Source: Coriobacteriales bacterium OH1046 (GTDB taxonomy: Bacteria > Actinomycetota > Coriobacteriia > Coriobacteriales > Atopobiaceae). From it: DNA of 64,000 nucleotides. Location: NCBI GenBank assembly GCA_004010535.1, contig RQYE01000008.1, forward strand, positions 49,136 to 113,135, in the 5' to 3' direction. The position numbers and the translations under genes are program-made. Positions within the stretch are counted from its first letter, which is position 1. Every line of letters begins with the position of its first letter. The notes beneath the pieces are model-generated. The model worked only from the letters and a program-made list of their open reading frames with translations, was not told where the DNA came from and searched no databases. Positions 47,618 through 57,730 of this stretch are shown here, in pieces.

Positions 47618-48364
47618 CTATGGAATCGCGCTCGCAAGCCAGGGCATGGAGGCGAGCGCACGCGACATGGCATCCACTGCGACAGCGGGAAACACGTCGG
47701 TACGAACGAAAGCCACCGCCGTGATATGCGCCCCGAACGCATCGATGGTGCCGAACCGCAGCAGCGGTTCGGTCCCCTCGGCGGCATAGGGTTCGAGGGC
47801 CGCCGCGAGCACCCTGAGGGCATCCCGCTCGACCTCCGCCGTATCGCAACCCGCGCGCACGTGGAAATCGACCGAGACGGCCTGCGCGGCAGCTTCGGTG
47901 AGCTTGGTGAGCGCGGTCTTCGAAAGCACCGAGTTGGGGACGATCTCGGTGCCGCCCTCGCGCAGGGAGAGGACGGTGCTGCGCCAGGTTATATCCTGAA
48001 CCGTGCCGACCTTGCCGTTCACGGCGATGACATCGCCTACCTTGATGACCTTGCTCATCATGAGCGAGAGGCCCCCCATCAGGTTGGAGATGGTGTCCTG
48101 CATGCCGATGGAGATGATGATGGAGGTTACGCCCAAAGCGGTCACGAAGGAGGTGGGCGCGATATCGAAGACCGACTGGAGCACGAGGAGCACGGCGAGG
48201 AACCAGATGAGGGCCTTCACGATATTCACGAAGATGGTGGCCTGCGGGACGCCGCCGACATCGAGCACGCGCCTGAGCGCCCTACTTGCAACATGCTGCA
48301 CGATGAGGGTCATGAGCACCATAACGGCGAGCATCACGGACTTGCGTACGAGTTCCTGATCCAT
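47618..48364 (-). CDS. Small mechanosensitive channel (MscS family)
   Basis: A protein of 248 aa. Two or three N-terminal helices, the pore-lining helix (TALGVTSIIISIGMQDTISN) and the MscS beta domain (VGDVIAVNGKVGTVQDI, then GGTEIVPNSVLS). It opens under membrane tension to release solutes. GTGAGGAG precedes the ATG at 48364, 4 bases after the pcrA stop, so the two genes form one transcript. Confidence 0.9.
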   Translation of the reverse strand: MDQELVRKSVMLAVMVLMTLIVQHVASRALRRVLDVGGVPQATIFVNIVKALIWFLAVLLVLQSVFDIAPTSFVTALGVTSIIISIGMQDTISNLMGGLSLMMSKVIKVGDVIAVNGKVGTVQDITWRSTVLSLREGGTEIVPNSVLSKTALTKLTEAAAQAVSVDFHVRAGCDTAEVERDALRVLAAALEPYAAEGTEPLLRFGTIDAFGAHITAVAFVRTDVFPAVAVDAMSRALASMPWLASAIP

Positions 48365-48368
48365 CTCC

Positions 48369-50681
48369 TCACCCCTGTATCTTGACGATGGGCGCGAAGC
48401 CCTTGAGGAGCTTCTTGGTCTTGCCCGTCCTGGTGAAGCGCACCTCCAAGGCATCCCCCTCCACGGCAAGCACCACCCCCGGACCGAAAGTCTTATGGGA
48501 TATATGATCGCCCGGATCGAAAGCCTCTGCGGTTTTTGCTGTATCCGGCTTGACGGGTTCGGAAGACCTGAATCCACCCGATGAACGCGTCCGCGAACCG
48601 AACACGCGGCCGCCATACATCTCGGAACCGCGCCCGGAGCCGAAGGTTCCATGGCGATCGCCGCGTTTGTCCCAACCCGTGCCCGAGAAGCCTGCGGAAC
48701 CGACGCCCTCGGATCGGAGGTGCTCTTCGGGGATCTCATCGATGAAACGGCTGCGCGGATTCGCCTGCACCGAGCCGAACACGTGGCGCACGCCGGCATG
48801 GGTGAGGTAGAGGCGCTTCTCGGCACGTGTGATGGCCACATAGGCGAGGCGCCGTTCCTCCTCGGAGTCGGAGGGGCCATCGGAATTGCCCCTATGGGGG
48901 AAGAGGCCCTCCTCGAGTCCCGCAACGAAGACGGCGGGATATTCGAGGCCCTTGGCCGAGTGCACGGTCATGAGGGTGACTGCGGTATTCGACCCGTCCA
49001 AGGAGTCGAGGTCGGAGCGCAGGGCGAGCCACTCGAGGAAATCCGGGAGCTTCTCGGCTGCGACGGCTGTCGGAAGCTGCTCGTCCGGCGCTTCGGTCCC
49101 GTCCTGCCCCACCTCGTGCGTCGCATCGAACTCTGCGGCGACGCCGAAGAATTCCCTGATGTTCTCCACACGGCCCTCGGCCTCGATGGTGCATTCGGAC
49201 AGAAGGGCGGTGATGAGGCCCGCCTTGTCGATGATCGCCTCGACCACCTTGGCAAGCTCGCCCTCTATGTGGCGGCTCATCTCGATGATCTGGCAGAACT
49301 CGGTGAGGGCGTTGCGCACTTTGGGCGTGAGCAGGCCCTCCTCCGCGATGCAATTCTCGCACGCCTCGAAGAGGGAGATCCCGTTCCCGACCGCATACCC
49401 CCTGATCTTGTCGATGGAGGTCTGGCCGATGCCGCGCCGCGGCGTGTTGATGACGCGCAGGCAGGAGACATCGTCTCGCGGATTCACCACCAGCTTGAGA
49501 TAGGCCATGACATCGCGTATCTCGGCGCGGTCGTAGAAGCGCGTGCCGCCGACGATTCTGTAGGGCACGCCCGCGCGCATGAGCATGTCCTCGAGGACGC
49601 GCGACTGCGCATTGGTACGGTAGAACACGGCCACATCGTTGTAGTCCGTGCCCGCATCGTGCAGCTTCTCGATCTCGGAGGCGATCCAGCGGCCCTCGTC
49701 GCGCTCATCGGCAGCCTGATAGAGCCGGATCTTCTCGCCATCGCCGCGATCGGTGAAGAGGTGCTTGGGCTTGCGGCCGGCATTATGGGCGACCACGGCG
49801 TTGGCCGCCTCGAGGATATGGCCCGTGGAACGGTAGTTCTGCTCGAGCGAGACGACCTTGGCCTCGGGGTAGTCCTTCTCGAAATCGAGGATGTTGGAGA
49901 TGTCCGCCCCGCGCCAGGAGTAGATGGACTGGTCATCGTCGCCCACCACCATGAGATTGCGATAGCGCTGGGCGAGGAGCTTGCAGATCCGGTACTGCAC
50001 ATGGTTGGTGTCCTGGTACTCGTCCACGCTGATGTAGCGGAAGCGCTCCTGATAGCGCTCGAGCACCGCAGGATGTTTGGAGAGCAGCTCGTGGCATTTG
50101 ACGAGCAGATCGTCGAAATCCATGGCGTTGGCACGGGCAAGGCGGACCTCGAGCTCGCGATACACCTGAGCAGCCTTGCGGAGGGGCGGCGCACTGGCAT
50201 GGGCCTCGAACTCATCGGGTCCCACCATCTTGTTCTTGGCCTCGGACAGGTATGCGCGGATCATGTTGATGGGATAGCGTTTCTGATCGATGTCGAGGTC
50301 ATCCATGATGGTGCGGACGAGGCGTCTGGAATCATCGTCATCGTAGATGGAGAAGTTCGGGCGGTAGCCTATGAGGTCGGCATCGGCACGCAATATCCGC
50401 ACGCACATGGCATGGAAGGTGCAGGCCCACATGCCGCGCACGCCGTAGCCGAGCAGGCCCTCGAGGCGCTCGCGCATCTCGGCGGCAGCCTTATTGGTGA
50501 AGGTGATGGCGAGGATCTGATACGGGCTCACCTGCTGGTCTTTGATGAGGTGGGCGATGCGGTGCGTGAGCACGCGCGTCTTACCCGAGCCCGCACCGGC
50601 AAGCACCAGCAGCGGGCCCTCGGTGCAGAGTGCCGCCTCGCGTTGCTGCGGATTGAGTCGGTCGAGATCAAAGCCTGCCAT
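48369..50681 (-). CDS. pcrA: ATP-dependent DNA helicase PcrA/UvrD
   Basis: A protein of 770 aa. Walker A AGAGSGKT (28-35), motif Ia TFTNKAAAEMRERL, Walker B VDEYQDTNHVQ, and motif VI VAITRAEKRLYL. The C-terminal tail binds RNA polymerase in homologues (VLAVEGDALEVRFTRTG). It unwinds DNA in repair and resolves replication and transcription conflicts. A second UvrD-type gene begins at the left edge of this window, so these are two distinct paralogues. Confidence 0.93.
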   Translation of the reverse strand: MAGFDLDRLNPQQREAALCTEGPLLVLAGAGSGKTRVLTHRIAHLIKDQQVSPYQILAITFTNKAAAEMRERLEGLLGYGVRGMWACTFHAMCVRILRADADLIGYRPNFSIYDDDDSRRLVRTIMDDLDIDQKRYPINMIRAYLSEAKNKMVGPDEFEAHASAPPLRKAAQVYRELEVRLARANAMDFDDLLVKCHELLSKHPAVLERYQERFRYISVDEYQDTNHVQYRICKLLAQRYRNLMVVGDDDQSIYSWRGADISNILDFEKDYPEAKVVSLEQNYRSTGHILEAANAVVAHNAGRKPKHLFTDRGDGEKIRLYQAADERDEGRWIASEIEKLHDAGTDYNDVAVFYRTNAQSRVLEDMLMRAGVPYRIVGGTRFYDRAEIRDVMAYLKLVVNPRDDVSCLRVINTPRRGIGQTSIDKIRGYAVGNGISLFEACENCIAEEGLLTPKVRNALTEFCQIIEMSRHIEGELAKVVEAIIDKAGLITALLSECTIEAEGRVENIREFFGVAAEFDATHEVGQDGTEAPDEQLPTAVAAEKLPDFLEWLALRSDLDSLDGSNTAVTLMTVHSAKGLEYPAVFVAGLEEGLFPHRGNSDGPSDSEEERRLAYVAITRAEKRLYLTHAGVRHVFGSVQANPRSRFIDEIPEEHLRSEGVGSAGFSGTGWDKRGDRHGTFGSGRGSEMYGGRVFGSRTRSSGGFRSSEPVKPDTAKTAEAFDPGDHISHKTFGPGVVLAVEGDALEVRFTRTGKTKKLLKGFAPIVKIQG

Positions 50682-50796
50682 GCATACTCCAATGACGTGT
50701 TTCTCCCTTTAGAAGTGTAGCGGTACAGGCAGACGGATTCCCCCCTCCCAGCGCATAAGGTGGCGAAAACGCACGAGACATGCGCGTGGGCGTGCT

Positions 50797-50866
50797 CGCG
50801 TGACAAGGGGACAGGTCATTCGTCACGCTCACGAGCGTGACGAATGACCTGTCCCCTTGTCACGCG
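50797..50866. repeat. Palindrome family copy 3, perfect 34-bp arms
   Basis: The arms 50797-50830 and 50833-50866 pair exactly; the two-base centre AC implies a slightly open tip. It lies between the start of pcrA and the end of the ABC ATPase gene, both on the minus strand, so here it would terminate the ABC operon upstream of pcrA. Confidence 0.9.
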
Positions 50867-50895
50867 TGCGGGTTGTGTCCCCCTGCCACGGCGTC

Positions 50896-51654
<759 letters not shown>

Positions 51655-51662
51655 GATGCCTC

Positions 51663-52508
51663 CTAAACCGGATTGGTGGTGTTCTTGGTGATGATGGGGG
51701 CGTTCTCGCGGTGCGCGAGGTGGATCGAGAGCTGGTTGATGGCGAAGTTCACGATGATGTAGATGATCGCGACCACGAAATACATCGAGACGAGCGCGTC
51801 GTAGTTGGAGATGAGCACGCGCGCGTTCTGCATGAGATCGGGGTAGCTCACGACGTAGGCGACGGTGGTGTCCTTGACCACGACGACGAGCTGCGAGACG
51901 AGGCTCGGGATGACGATGCGCAACGCCTGCGGAAGTATGATCTTGGCCATGATCTTGGCATCTCCCATGCCCAGCGAGAGCGCCGCCTCGGTCTGGCCTG
52001 CAGGCACCGCATTCACGCCGGCGCGGAATACCTCGGCGAGCACGCCCGAGGCGGCGAGCGCCACGGGCAGCGTGATCATCCAGAACGATGGCATGCGGAT
52101 GCCGTATTTCGGGATGACGAGGAAGAAGAAGTAGATGAGCAGCAGGCTCGGCACACCGCGGAAGAAGTCGATGATGAGGCGGGACGCCATGGAGAGCCAG
52201 CCGATCTCGGAGATGCGTCCGAGCATGAGGACAAGGCCGAGCACGAGCGCGAGAGCGCCGGCCGTGACGGCGACCCTGAGGGTCCCGAGGAAACCCTGGG
52301 CCAGGAACGACCAGGTGGTCCCGCGCGCGAAGAGCGCCCAGTAGCGGGGTTCGAGCTGGCCCGTCACGTAGAACTGGCGCACGACGAGGGCAAGGCCGAT
52401 GGCGATCAGCATGAGCGCGGCGCAGGTACCCGCAACGATGCGTTTCCTCATCTTGGGGCCGGGGGCCTCGTAGAGGGCGTCCCTCATAGACAGCGGCGAG
52501 GCGCTCAT
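51663..52508 (-). CDS. Polar amino-acid ABC transporter permease 2
   Basis: A protein of 281 aa with an N-terminal extension, then a HisM/GlnP-like membrane domain with the EAA loop ([21 protein letters not shown]). Its ATG at 52508 overlaps the stop of permease 1 (ATGA arrangement). The ATPase gene begins 8 bases further. Confidence 0.9.
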   Translation of the reverse strand: MSASPLSMRDALYEAPGPKMRKRIVAGTCAALMLIAIGLALVVRQFYVTGQLEPRYWALFARGTTWSFLAQGFLGTLRVAVTAGALALVLGLVLMLGRISEIGWLSMASRLIIDFFRGVPSLLLIYFFFLVIPKYGIRMPSFWMITLPVALAASGVLAEVFRAGVNAVPAGQTEAALSLGMGDAKIMAKIILPQALRIVIPSLVSQLVVVVKDTTVAYVVSYPDLMQNARVLISNYDALVSMYFVVAIIYIIVNFAINQLSIHLAHRENAPIITKNTTNPV

Positions 52509-53164
52509 CGCAGTATCCTCACCCTCTTGTCGATGAGGTTGCCGACAGAGCCGATCGCCAGCGAGGTTCCCGCATAACCGATGGCCGAGATGAAGAAGGC
52601 GCCGATGCCGCCGATGGAGCGCGAGTTGACATAGCTCACCATGCCGGTGAGCTCGGGGGGCTTCAAGGGGACCTGCGAGGCGAGCGCAGTGGTGAGCAGC
52701 GTGCCTATGAGGAGGTTGGTCATGGGCAGGATCGCCGAGCGCACCGCCTGCGGGATGACCACATTGCGGAGTATCTGGGCGAAGGAGAGGCCGATCGAGC
52801 GCGCGGCCTCGATCTGGCCGACACCGATGGTATTGATGCCCGTCATGAGGTTCTCGGAAGCGAATGCGGCTACGACCATGGTGATGGTCACCATGGCACA
52901 GGTCTTGTAATCCAGCGTGACCCCGAGGTAGGGTAGCGCATAGGTGACGATGACCAGAAGCGACACGCCGGGGATGTTGCGGAAAACCTGCACATAGAAA
53001 TCGCCCACGATGCGCAGGGGCCCGATAGGCGACACGCGGAAAACCGTGATGGCCAAGGCGATGGCCAGGGCGCAGGCGAATGAGATCGCCGTCATGGACC
53101 AGGTCTGCACAAGCGCTTGCAGGTAATTCTCGCCATACGTCGAGAAGAGCTCGCCGATACCCAC
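52505..53164 (-). CDS. Polar amino-acid ABC transporter permease 1
   Basis: A protein of 219 aa. The GTG at 53164 is chosen as the start: it gives [18 protein letters not shown], the usual beginning of this family, and has GGAGGAGG 7 bases upstream. The EAA loop reads [20 protein letters not shown]. The open frame upstream continues across the palindrome at 53208 and is not coding. It pairs with permease 2 to form the pore. Confidence 0.87.
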   Translation of the reverse strand: MGIGELFSTYGENYLQALVQTWSMTAISFACALAIALAITVFRVSPIGPLRIVGDFYVQVFRNIPGVSLLVIVTYALPYLGVTLDYKTCAMVTITMVVAAFASENLMTGINTIGVGQIEAARSIGLSFAQILRNVVIPQAVRSAILPMTNLLIGTLLTTALASQVPLKPPELTGMVSYVNSRSIGGIGAFFISAIGYAGTSLAIGSVGNLIDKRVRILR

Positions 53165-53207
53165 GTACCCACCTCCTCCGATAGCGTAGCCAAGTCTAAA
53201 GCAAGAA

Positions 53208-53233
53208 TCCCCGCGGAACCGGTTCCGCGGGGA
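53208..53233 (-). terminator. 26-base perfect palindrome between binding-protein and permease genes
   Basis: TCCCCGCGGAACC is followed directly by its reverse complement. In the transcribed direction a TTCTTGCTTT tract follows. It is placed to end part of the transcripts after the binding-protein gene, so that more binding protein than permease is made. Confidence 0.75.
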
Positions 53234-53268
53234 CATCGAAACAAAGGTGTGACGCGAAAGCGCCCTTG

Positions 53269-54255
53269 CTATACGCCGACCACGGGAGGCTCGGGAACCT
53301 CGGTGATGCCAGTGCGGGCTCCGATGCAGACCTTCCAGAGCTCGGCCCACGTGCCGTCGGCGATGATCTTGTTCAGGAACTCGTTCACGAAGTCGACGCC
53401 GTCGGAGTTGAGCGGCAGCCCGATACCGTAGTTGTCATCGGGACCGAACTCGCCGGCCAAGCGGTACTTGCCGGGGTTGGCGACCATGGAGCCCAGATGC
53501 AGCGAGATGTCGACGACATACGCATCTATGCGACCCTGCTCGAGGGCGCGGCGCAGCTCCTCATCGGTGCCGATCTCCTGGACCTCGGCCTCGGGCGCGA
53601 ACTCCTCGAGCAGCGCGCGGCCCGTGGAGCCCTCCTGGACACCTACGATCTTGCCTGCAAGATCTTCGACACCGTTGATATCGGTGTTGGAGGCGCTGAC
53701 GAGGATGCCCTGATGGGCGGTGAAGTACGGCCCCGCGAACGAGATGACCTCCTGGCGGGACGGGGTGATGGAATAGGTGGCGAACACGGCGTCGACCTGA
53801 TCGGACTGGAGGACCGACTCGCGCGTGGAGGACTGGACGAGCGTGATCTCATACGCATTGGAGTCGCCGAGGATATAACCGGCGAGCAGCTGGTAGAGAC
53901 CCGCATCGAAACCGCGGACATGGCCATCGACCTCGTTCAGGAGCGAGAAGAGCTGGGAGGTCTGGGTGCTGCCGATGCGCAGGGTGCCGGCTGCCTTGAC
54001 CTTGGCCGCCCATTCGCTGGCAGAGATCGCGGCGTCATCGGCTGCGGGACCCGATGAGACGAGCGCATCGAATGCCGCGGTATCGATGGCGACCGGCTCG
54101 GCGGTCTCCCCGCCACCATCACCGGTGCCGTCGGCGGCGTCGGTAGCGTCCCCATCGGAGGGCTGGTTGCCGTCGCAGCCCGCAAGGGCGAGGGCGGCCG
54201 CGCCGCTGAAGCCCAAGGCAAGGGCCGCACGACGGCTGATATTGGCAGATTTCAT
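53269..54255 (-). CDS. Amino-acid ABC transporter substrate-binding lipoprotein
   Basis: A protein of 328 aa. A Tat-like signal (ISRRAALALGFSG) ends in the lipobox LAGC (Cys27), then an acidic linker (about 28-55). The family 3 solute-binding domain follows (LRIGSTQTSQLFSLL, YEITLVQSSTRESVLQSDQV, VDAVFATYSITPSR). It captures an amino acid outside the membrane. GAAAGGA precedes the ATG at 54255. First gene of the four-gene operon. Confidence 0.9.
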   Translation of the reverse strand: MKSANISRRAALALGFSGAAALALAGCDGNQPSDGDATDAADGTGDGGGETAEPVAIDTAAFDALVSSGPAADDAAISASEWAAKVKAAGTLRIGSTQTSQLFSLLNEVDGHVRGFDAGLYQLLAGYILGDSNAYEITLVQSSTRESVLQSDQVDAVFATYSITPSRQEVISFAGPYFTAHQGILVSASNTDINGVEDLAGKIVGVQEGSTGRALLEEFAPEAEVQEIGTDEELRRALEQGRIDAYVVDISLHLGSMVANPGKYRLAGEFGPDDNYGIGLPLNSDGVDFVNEFLNKIIADGTWAELWKVCIGARTGITEVPEPPVVGV

Positions 54256-54442
54256 GGTCCACATCCTTTCGTACGTTGTACGCCTTTTCCCATCATGCCC
54301 AATCGGAGCGGCTTCTAAACCAGCCGAAATAAGCGTGCAACCAAACTCTATGGTTTCTCCCATGGGTTCTCCCATAGGCCCCGAAGGGACTTCTGCAGAC
54401 CGTCCACCGCTACAGCCAAGCCTCCCGCAGGGGCAGCTGGGG

Positions 54443-55327
54443 TCACCGCGCCAGAGAGAAATAGGCTATGACCGCTATGCCCAGCAGGATGCGGTAGACG
54501 CCGAACGGCCTGAAGTCGTGCTTGCGGACGAAGCCCACCAAGAACTTGATGGCGATGAGCGACACGACGAACGCCACGGCACAGCCCACCCCGAGGATGG
54601 CGAACTCGCGAGCGACGAAACCGTTGCCGCCTATGAAGTACTTCACAAGGCGCAGCAGCGACGCCCCGAACATGACGGGGATGGCCAAGAAGAACGTGAA
54701 TTCCGCAGCTACGGGACGCGAGCAGCCCAACGCGAGGCCCCCGATGATGGTGGAGCCGGAACGCGAGGTACCCGGCACCAGCGAGAGGATCTGGAAGAGG
54801 CCGATGCCGACGGCGGTCTTCCATGAGAGGCCGTCGAGCGAGGTCGTGGTAGCAAGCGCGTCGGCGTCGCTTGCCCGGACGTGACGGCCGGCAGGCACGC
54901 GCTCCGCACGCGCGTTCCTCCTGCTTTCGAGGACGATGAAGACGATGCCGTATACGATGAGCGCAGCGGCGATGATGAGAGGGTCCGAAAGATGATCGTC
55001 CATCCAGTCGTCCAAGGGAACGCCCACCGCAGCCGCAGGGATGCAGGCCACGATGATCTTCGCCCAAAGCAGCCAGGTGCTCATGCGCTCCTCGGCATCC
55101 TTCTTGCGCGAGAAGGGATTCAAGCGCCCGAAATAGAGGACGACCACCGCGAGGATGGCTCCCAGCTGGATGACCACGAGGAACATCGTCCAAAACGAGG
55201 GCGAGACGTCGAGGACGACGAACTGGTCCAGAAGGAGCATATGGCCCGTCGAGGAGATGGGAAGCCACTCGGTGATGCCCTCCACGAGGCCGAACAAGGC
55301 CGCCTTCAGCAACTCGATGATGCCCAC
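54443..55327 (-). CDS. uppP: Undecaprenyl-diphosphatase UppP (BacA)
   Basis: A protein of 294 aa. Both active-site regions are present: EGITEWLPISSTGH (16-29) and PGTSRSGST (about 160-170), in a protein with about eight helices. It recycles the undecaprenyl lipid carrier for cell-wall synthesis and confers bacitracin tolerance. The start is GTG at 55327 with AGGAGG upstream. Confidence 0.92.
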   Translation of the reverse strand: MGIIELLKAALFGLVEGITEWLPISSTGHMLLLDQFVVLDVSPSFWTMFLVVIQLGAILAVVVLYFGRLNPFSRKKDAEERMSTWLLWAKIIVACIPAAAVGVPLDDWMDDHLSDPLIIAAALIVYGIVFIVLESRRNARAERVPAGRHVRASDADALATTTSLDGLSWKTAVGIGLFQILSLVPGTSRSGSTIIGGLALGCSRPVAAEFTFFLAIPVMFGASLLRLVKYFIGGNGFVAREFAILGVGCAVAFVVSLIAIKFLVGFVRKHDFRPFGVYRILLGIAVIAYFSLAR

Positions 55328-55535
55328 GCGAACCTCCTGCCGAACTTTTTCCCACACCTGAGCCCATTCATGATACCCTTGGAATCCCTTACGCGCCCCC
55401 TGTTCCCTCAATGTCCTCGAATCGTGGAAGAACCGTGATGCGGGCGAAACTACGGTACAGTGGTACGACACGTGCCGCACGACATGCATCGTCGACGGAT
55501 GATAGGACACAAGCTTGGTGCAACATCCAAGACAT

Positions 55536-56624
55536 ATGCGGGCCCTTCTCGCGTGCGCGTTCATCGCAGCCTTATTCGGAGCGTTCATGGTTCTCCCCGC
55601 GCGGGCGCAGGCTGCAACCATGGCAGAGCTCCAATCCGAGGTCACACGCCTGTCGGATGAATACGATGCGACCGTCAAGCATATCGAGGAGATCCAGGCG
55701 AAGATCGACGCCAACGAGGCGCGCATCGCCGAGATCGAGGCGGCTCTTCCCGAGCAGCGCCAGCGCACCAGCGATTCCATCCGCTGGCAGTACCGTGTCT
55801 CGCTCGATGCCCCCGGCATCATCGAGATGATCCTCTCGGCCGACAGCTTCTACGATCTCCTCTCCACCATCCAGTACCTCGACATCATCCAGGCCCGCAA
55901 CAACACCGAGCTCCAAAGCCTCATCGATCTGGATGCCGAGCTCACCGAGACGCGCCGCGCGCTCGCCGAGGACATGGCCCTTGCCGAGGCGGAGAAGGCC
56001 GCTGCCCAGGAAGCGCTCGACGAGGCCATCGCAGCCCGTGAGGCGCTGCAGGCGGCCATCCGCGCCCAAGAGGAGGCCGAGCGTGCGGAGCGCGAGCGCG
56101 CCCTCGCGGAGGCCCGCGCGCATGAGGGGGAGACCTTCACCACCGCCAGCGGCCAGCAGGCGACGATCGAGGTCCCCCCCTCGCCCGACATCGGCGCGAC
56201 CGGCGGCGGGAGCTCCAGCACCGCTCCGACCGATCCCGCATCCATCACGCGCGAGTATTTCGTCGAGGTATGGAGCGGTCGTATCGACAGCTATCTGGCA
56301 GGATCGCCGCTCGCCGGCTACGGTTACGCCTTCGCCGAGGCGGCATGGGACTACGGCGTGGATCCGCGCTGGTCTCCGGCCATCTCCTGCATAGAGAGCT
56401 CGAAGGGCTTCTACTGCTTCGAGCCCTATAATGCCTGGGGCTGGTTCGCCTACCTGGGCTCCGATTGGGATACCACGATCCGCGCGCATGTGCGCGGCTT
56501 GGCCAACGGCTACGGCTACACGCTCACCTGGGCCGCCGCGAGCCGCTATTGCCCGCCTGGTGACGCTTGGTATGCCGCCTGCGCCGCCGAAATGCAATAC
56601 GTCTGGCCCACCGACCAGCTGTAA
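55536..56624 (+). CDS. Secreted coiled-coil protein with lysozyme-like C-terminal domain
   Basis: A protein of about 362 aa from the ATG at 55536 (TTG 55515 and GTG 55518 are alternatives). A signal peptide (MRALLACAFIAALFGAF, cleaved after ARAQAA) is followed by about 180 residues of coiled coil of the PcsB/CwlO type (MAELQSEVTRLSDEYDATV). A Ser/Thr/Pro linker follows, then a lysozyme-like domain with a Glu in SCIESSKGFYCF and several Cys. This resembles peptidoglycan hydrolases controlled by FtsEX. It diverges from uppP, another envelope gene. Confidence 0.75.
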   Translation: MRALLACAFIAALFGAFMVLPARAQAATMAELQSEVTRLSDEYDATVKHIEEIQAKIDANEARIAEIEAALPEQRQRTSDSIRWQYRVSLDAPGIIEMILSADSFYDLLSTIQYLDIIQARNNTELQSLIDLDAELTETRRALAEDMALAEAEKAAAQEALDEAIAAREALQAAIRAQEEAERAERERALAEARAHEGETFTTASGQQATIEVPPSPDIGATGGGSSSTAPTDPASITREYFVEVWSGRIDSYLAGSPLAGYGYAFAEAAWDYGVDPRWSPAISCIESSKGFYCFEPYNAWGWFAYLGSDWDTTIRAHVRGLANGYGYTLTWAAASRYCPPGDAWYAACAAEMQYVWPTDQL

Positions 56625-56627
56625 ACT

Positions 56628-56713
56628 CGCGCCGTGACGAACGACCTGTCCCCGCGCCGTGACGAACGCGTGACAAGCGCGTGACAAGGGGACAGGTCGT
56701 TCGTCACGGCGCG
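56628..56713. repeat. Palindrome family copy 4, perfect 26-bp arms with internal duplication
   Basis: The arms 56628-56653 and 56688-56713 pair exactly. The 34-base interior repeats part of the arm (GCGCCGTGACGAACG occurs at 56629 and again at 56654). It separates the convergent secreted-protein and EamA genes. Confidence 0.88.
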
Positions 56714-56724
56714 GCCTGCCGGGG

Positions 56725-57624
56725 CTAGCCCTCATCAGCGCCCGTGGTAAAAGCCACCATGGCGAGGATGAGCGCGAATCCTGCGATATCGGCAACCGAG
56801 AAGGATGTGCGCAGCCAGAGCACGGTGGCGACCGTGGCCGTAACCGGTTCGATAGCGCCTAAGAGGGCGGCGCGCATGGACCCGGCATCCCTGACCCCCT
56901 GCAGGAAGAGCGCATAGGCGCCGAAGGTGCCGAACACGATGCAGAATGCGAAGAGTGCGAGCCCCGCAAGATCGAAGGCCGGTATACGCTCCCACGGTCG
57001 CACGATGAAGGCGAGCGTGATGCCCGACATCAAAAATGCCAGTCCATTCACCGTGAAGTTTCCCCATTTCTCGATGGCGCGCTTCGGCACGATCGAAAGG
57101 CAGGCGGCCGAGGCCGCGAGCAGGATCCCCCAGACCATGCCGAGCGGCGGCAGGGCGAGCTGGCCGGATCTTCCACCTGTAGCCACCAGATAGGTGCCGA
57201 TCAAGGCGGAGATGACGCCGAGCATCTCCCGCTTGCGGGGCAGGCGCCGGGTCGTGATGCAGATAAAACCCAGCACGAGCAGCATCCCCAAGCTTTGGAT
57301 GATGGTCGCGGTGGCGGAATTGGTCCAGAAGATGGCCTGGAGATACGAGATCTGCGAGAAGAGGATGGCGAAGAGCCCCACGGTGTAGATCCGGAGAAGG
57401 TTCTGGGGCGATGAGATGGCCTCTTCGAGCGCCGTACGGTTTCCCAGCCATGCGGGGATGAGGAAAAGCCAGCATCCCAAGAGCTCGCGCATGCAGGCGA
57501 ACCAAAACGGGTCGATATCGTAGGCATCCATGAGGTATCCTGCGACCGTGCCGTTGATGCCCCAGAGCGTGCCGCCAAGCAGCGTCATCGCGATCCCGCG
57601 GCGCACGCGCCCCTCGTCCTCCAT
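56725..57624 (-). CDS. EamA/DMT-family transporter
   Basis: A protein of 299 aa with ten membrane helices in two EamA repeats (GIAMTLLGGTLWGINGTVAG starts the first; LPPLGMVWGILLAASAACL the second). It is a metabolite or drug exporter of unknown substrate. The ATG at 57624 (MEDEGRVRRG) is the likely start; the open frame further upstream is not membrane-like and is discounted. Confidence 0.85.
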   Translation of the reverse strand: MEDEGRVRRGIAMTLLGGTLWGINGTVAGYLMDAYDIDPFWFACMRELLGCWLFLIPAWLGNRTALEEAISSPQNLLRIYTVGLFAILFSQISYLQAIFWTNSATATIIQSLGMLLVLGFICITTRRLPRKREMLGVISALIGTYLVATGGRSGQLALPPLGMVWGILLAASAACLSIVPKRAIEKWGNFTVNGLAFLMSGITLAFIVRPWERIPAFDLAGLALFAFCIVFGTFGAYALFLQGVRDAGSMRAALLGAIEPVTATVATVLWLRTSFSVADIAGFALILAMVAFTTGADEG

Positions 57625-57730
57625 CGCAGCCCCCTGCCGTACATCGGTCTTGAATCCGCACAGGCGAGCATAGCACCTTCCGCTACGCGCTCTGCTACAG
57701 TAAACAGGCATGCAATCAAGGGAGGCAACC

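Noticed and set aside
48651..50720. 689-codon open frame on the plus strand
   Set aside because: It runs antisense to pcrA, which carries every helicase motif. Long antisense frames are a side effect of the high GC content and codon bias.
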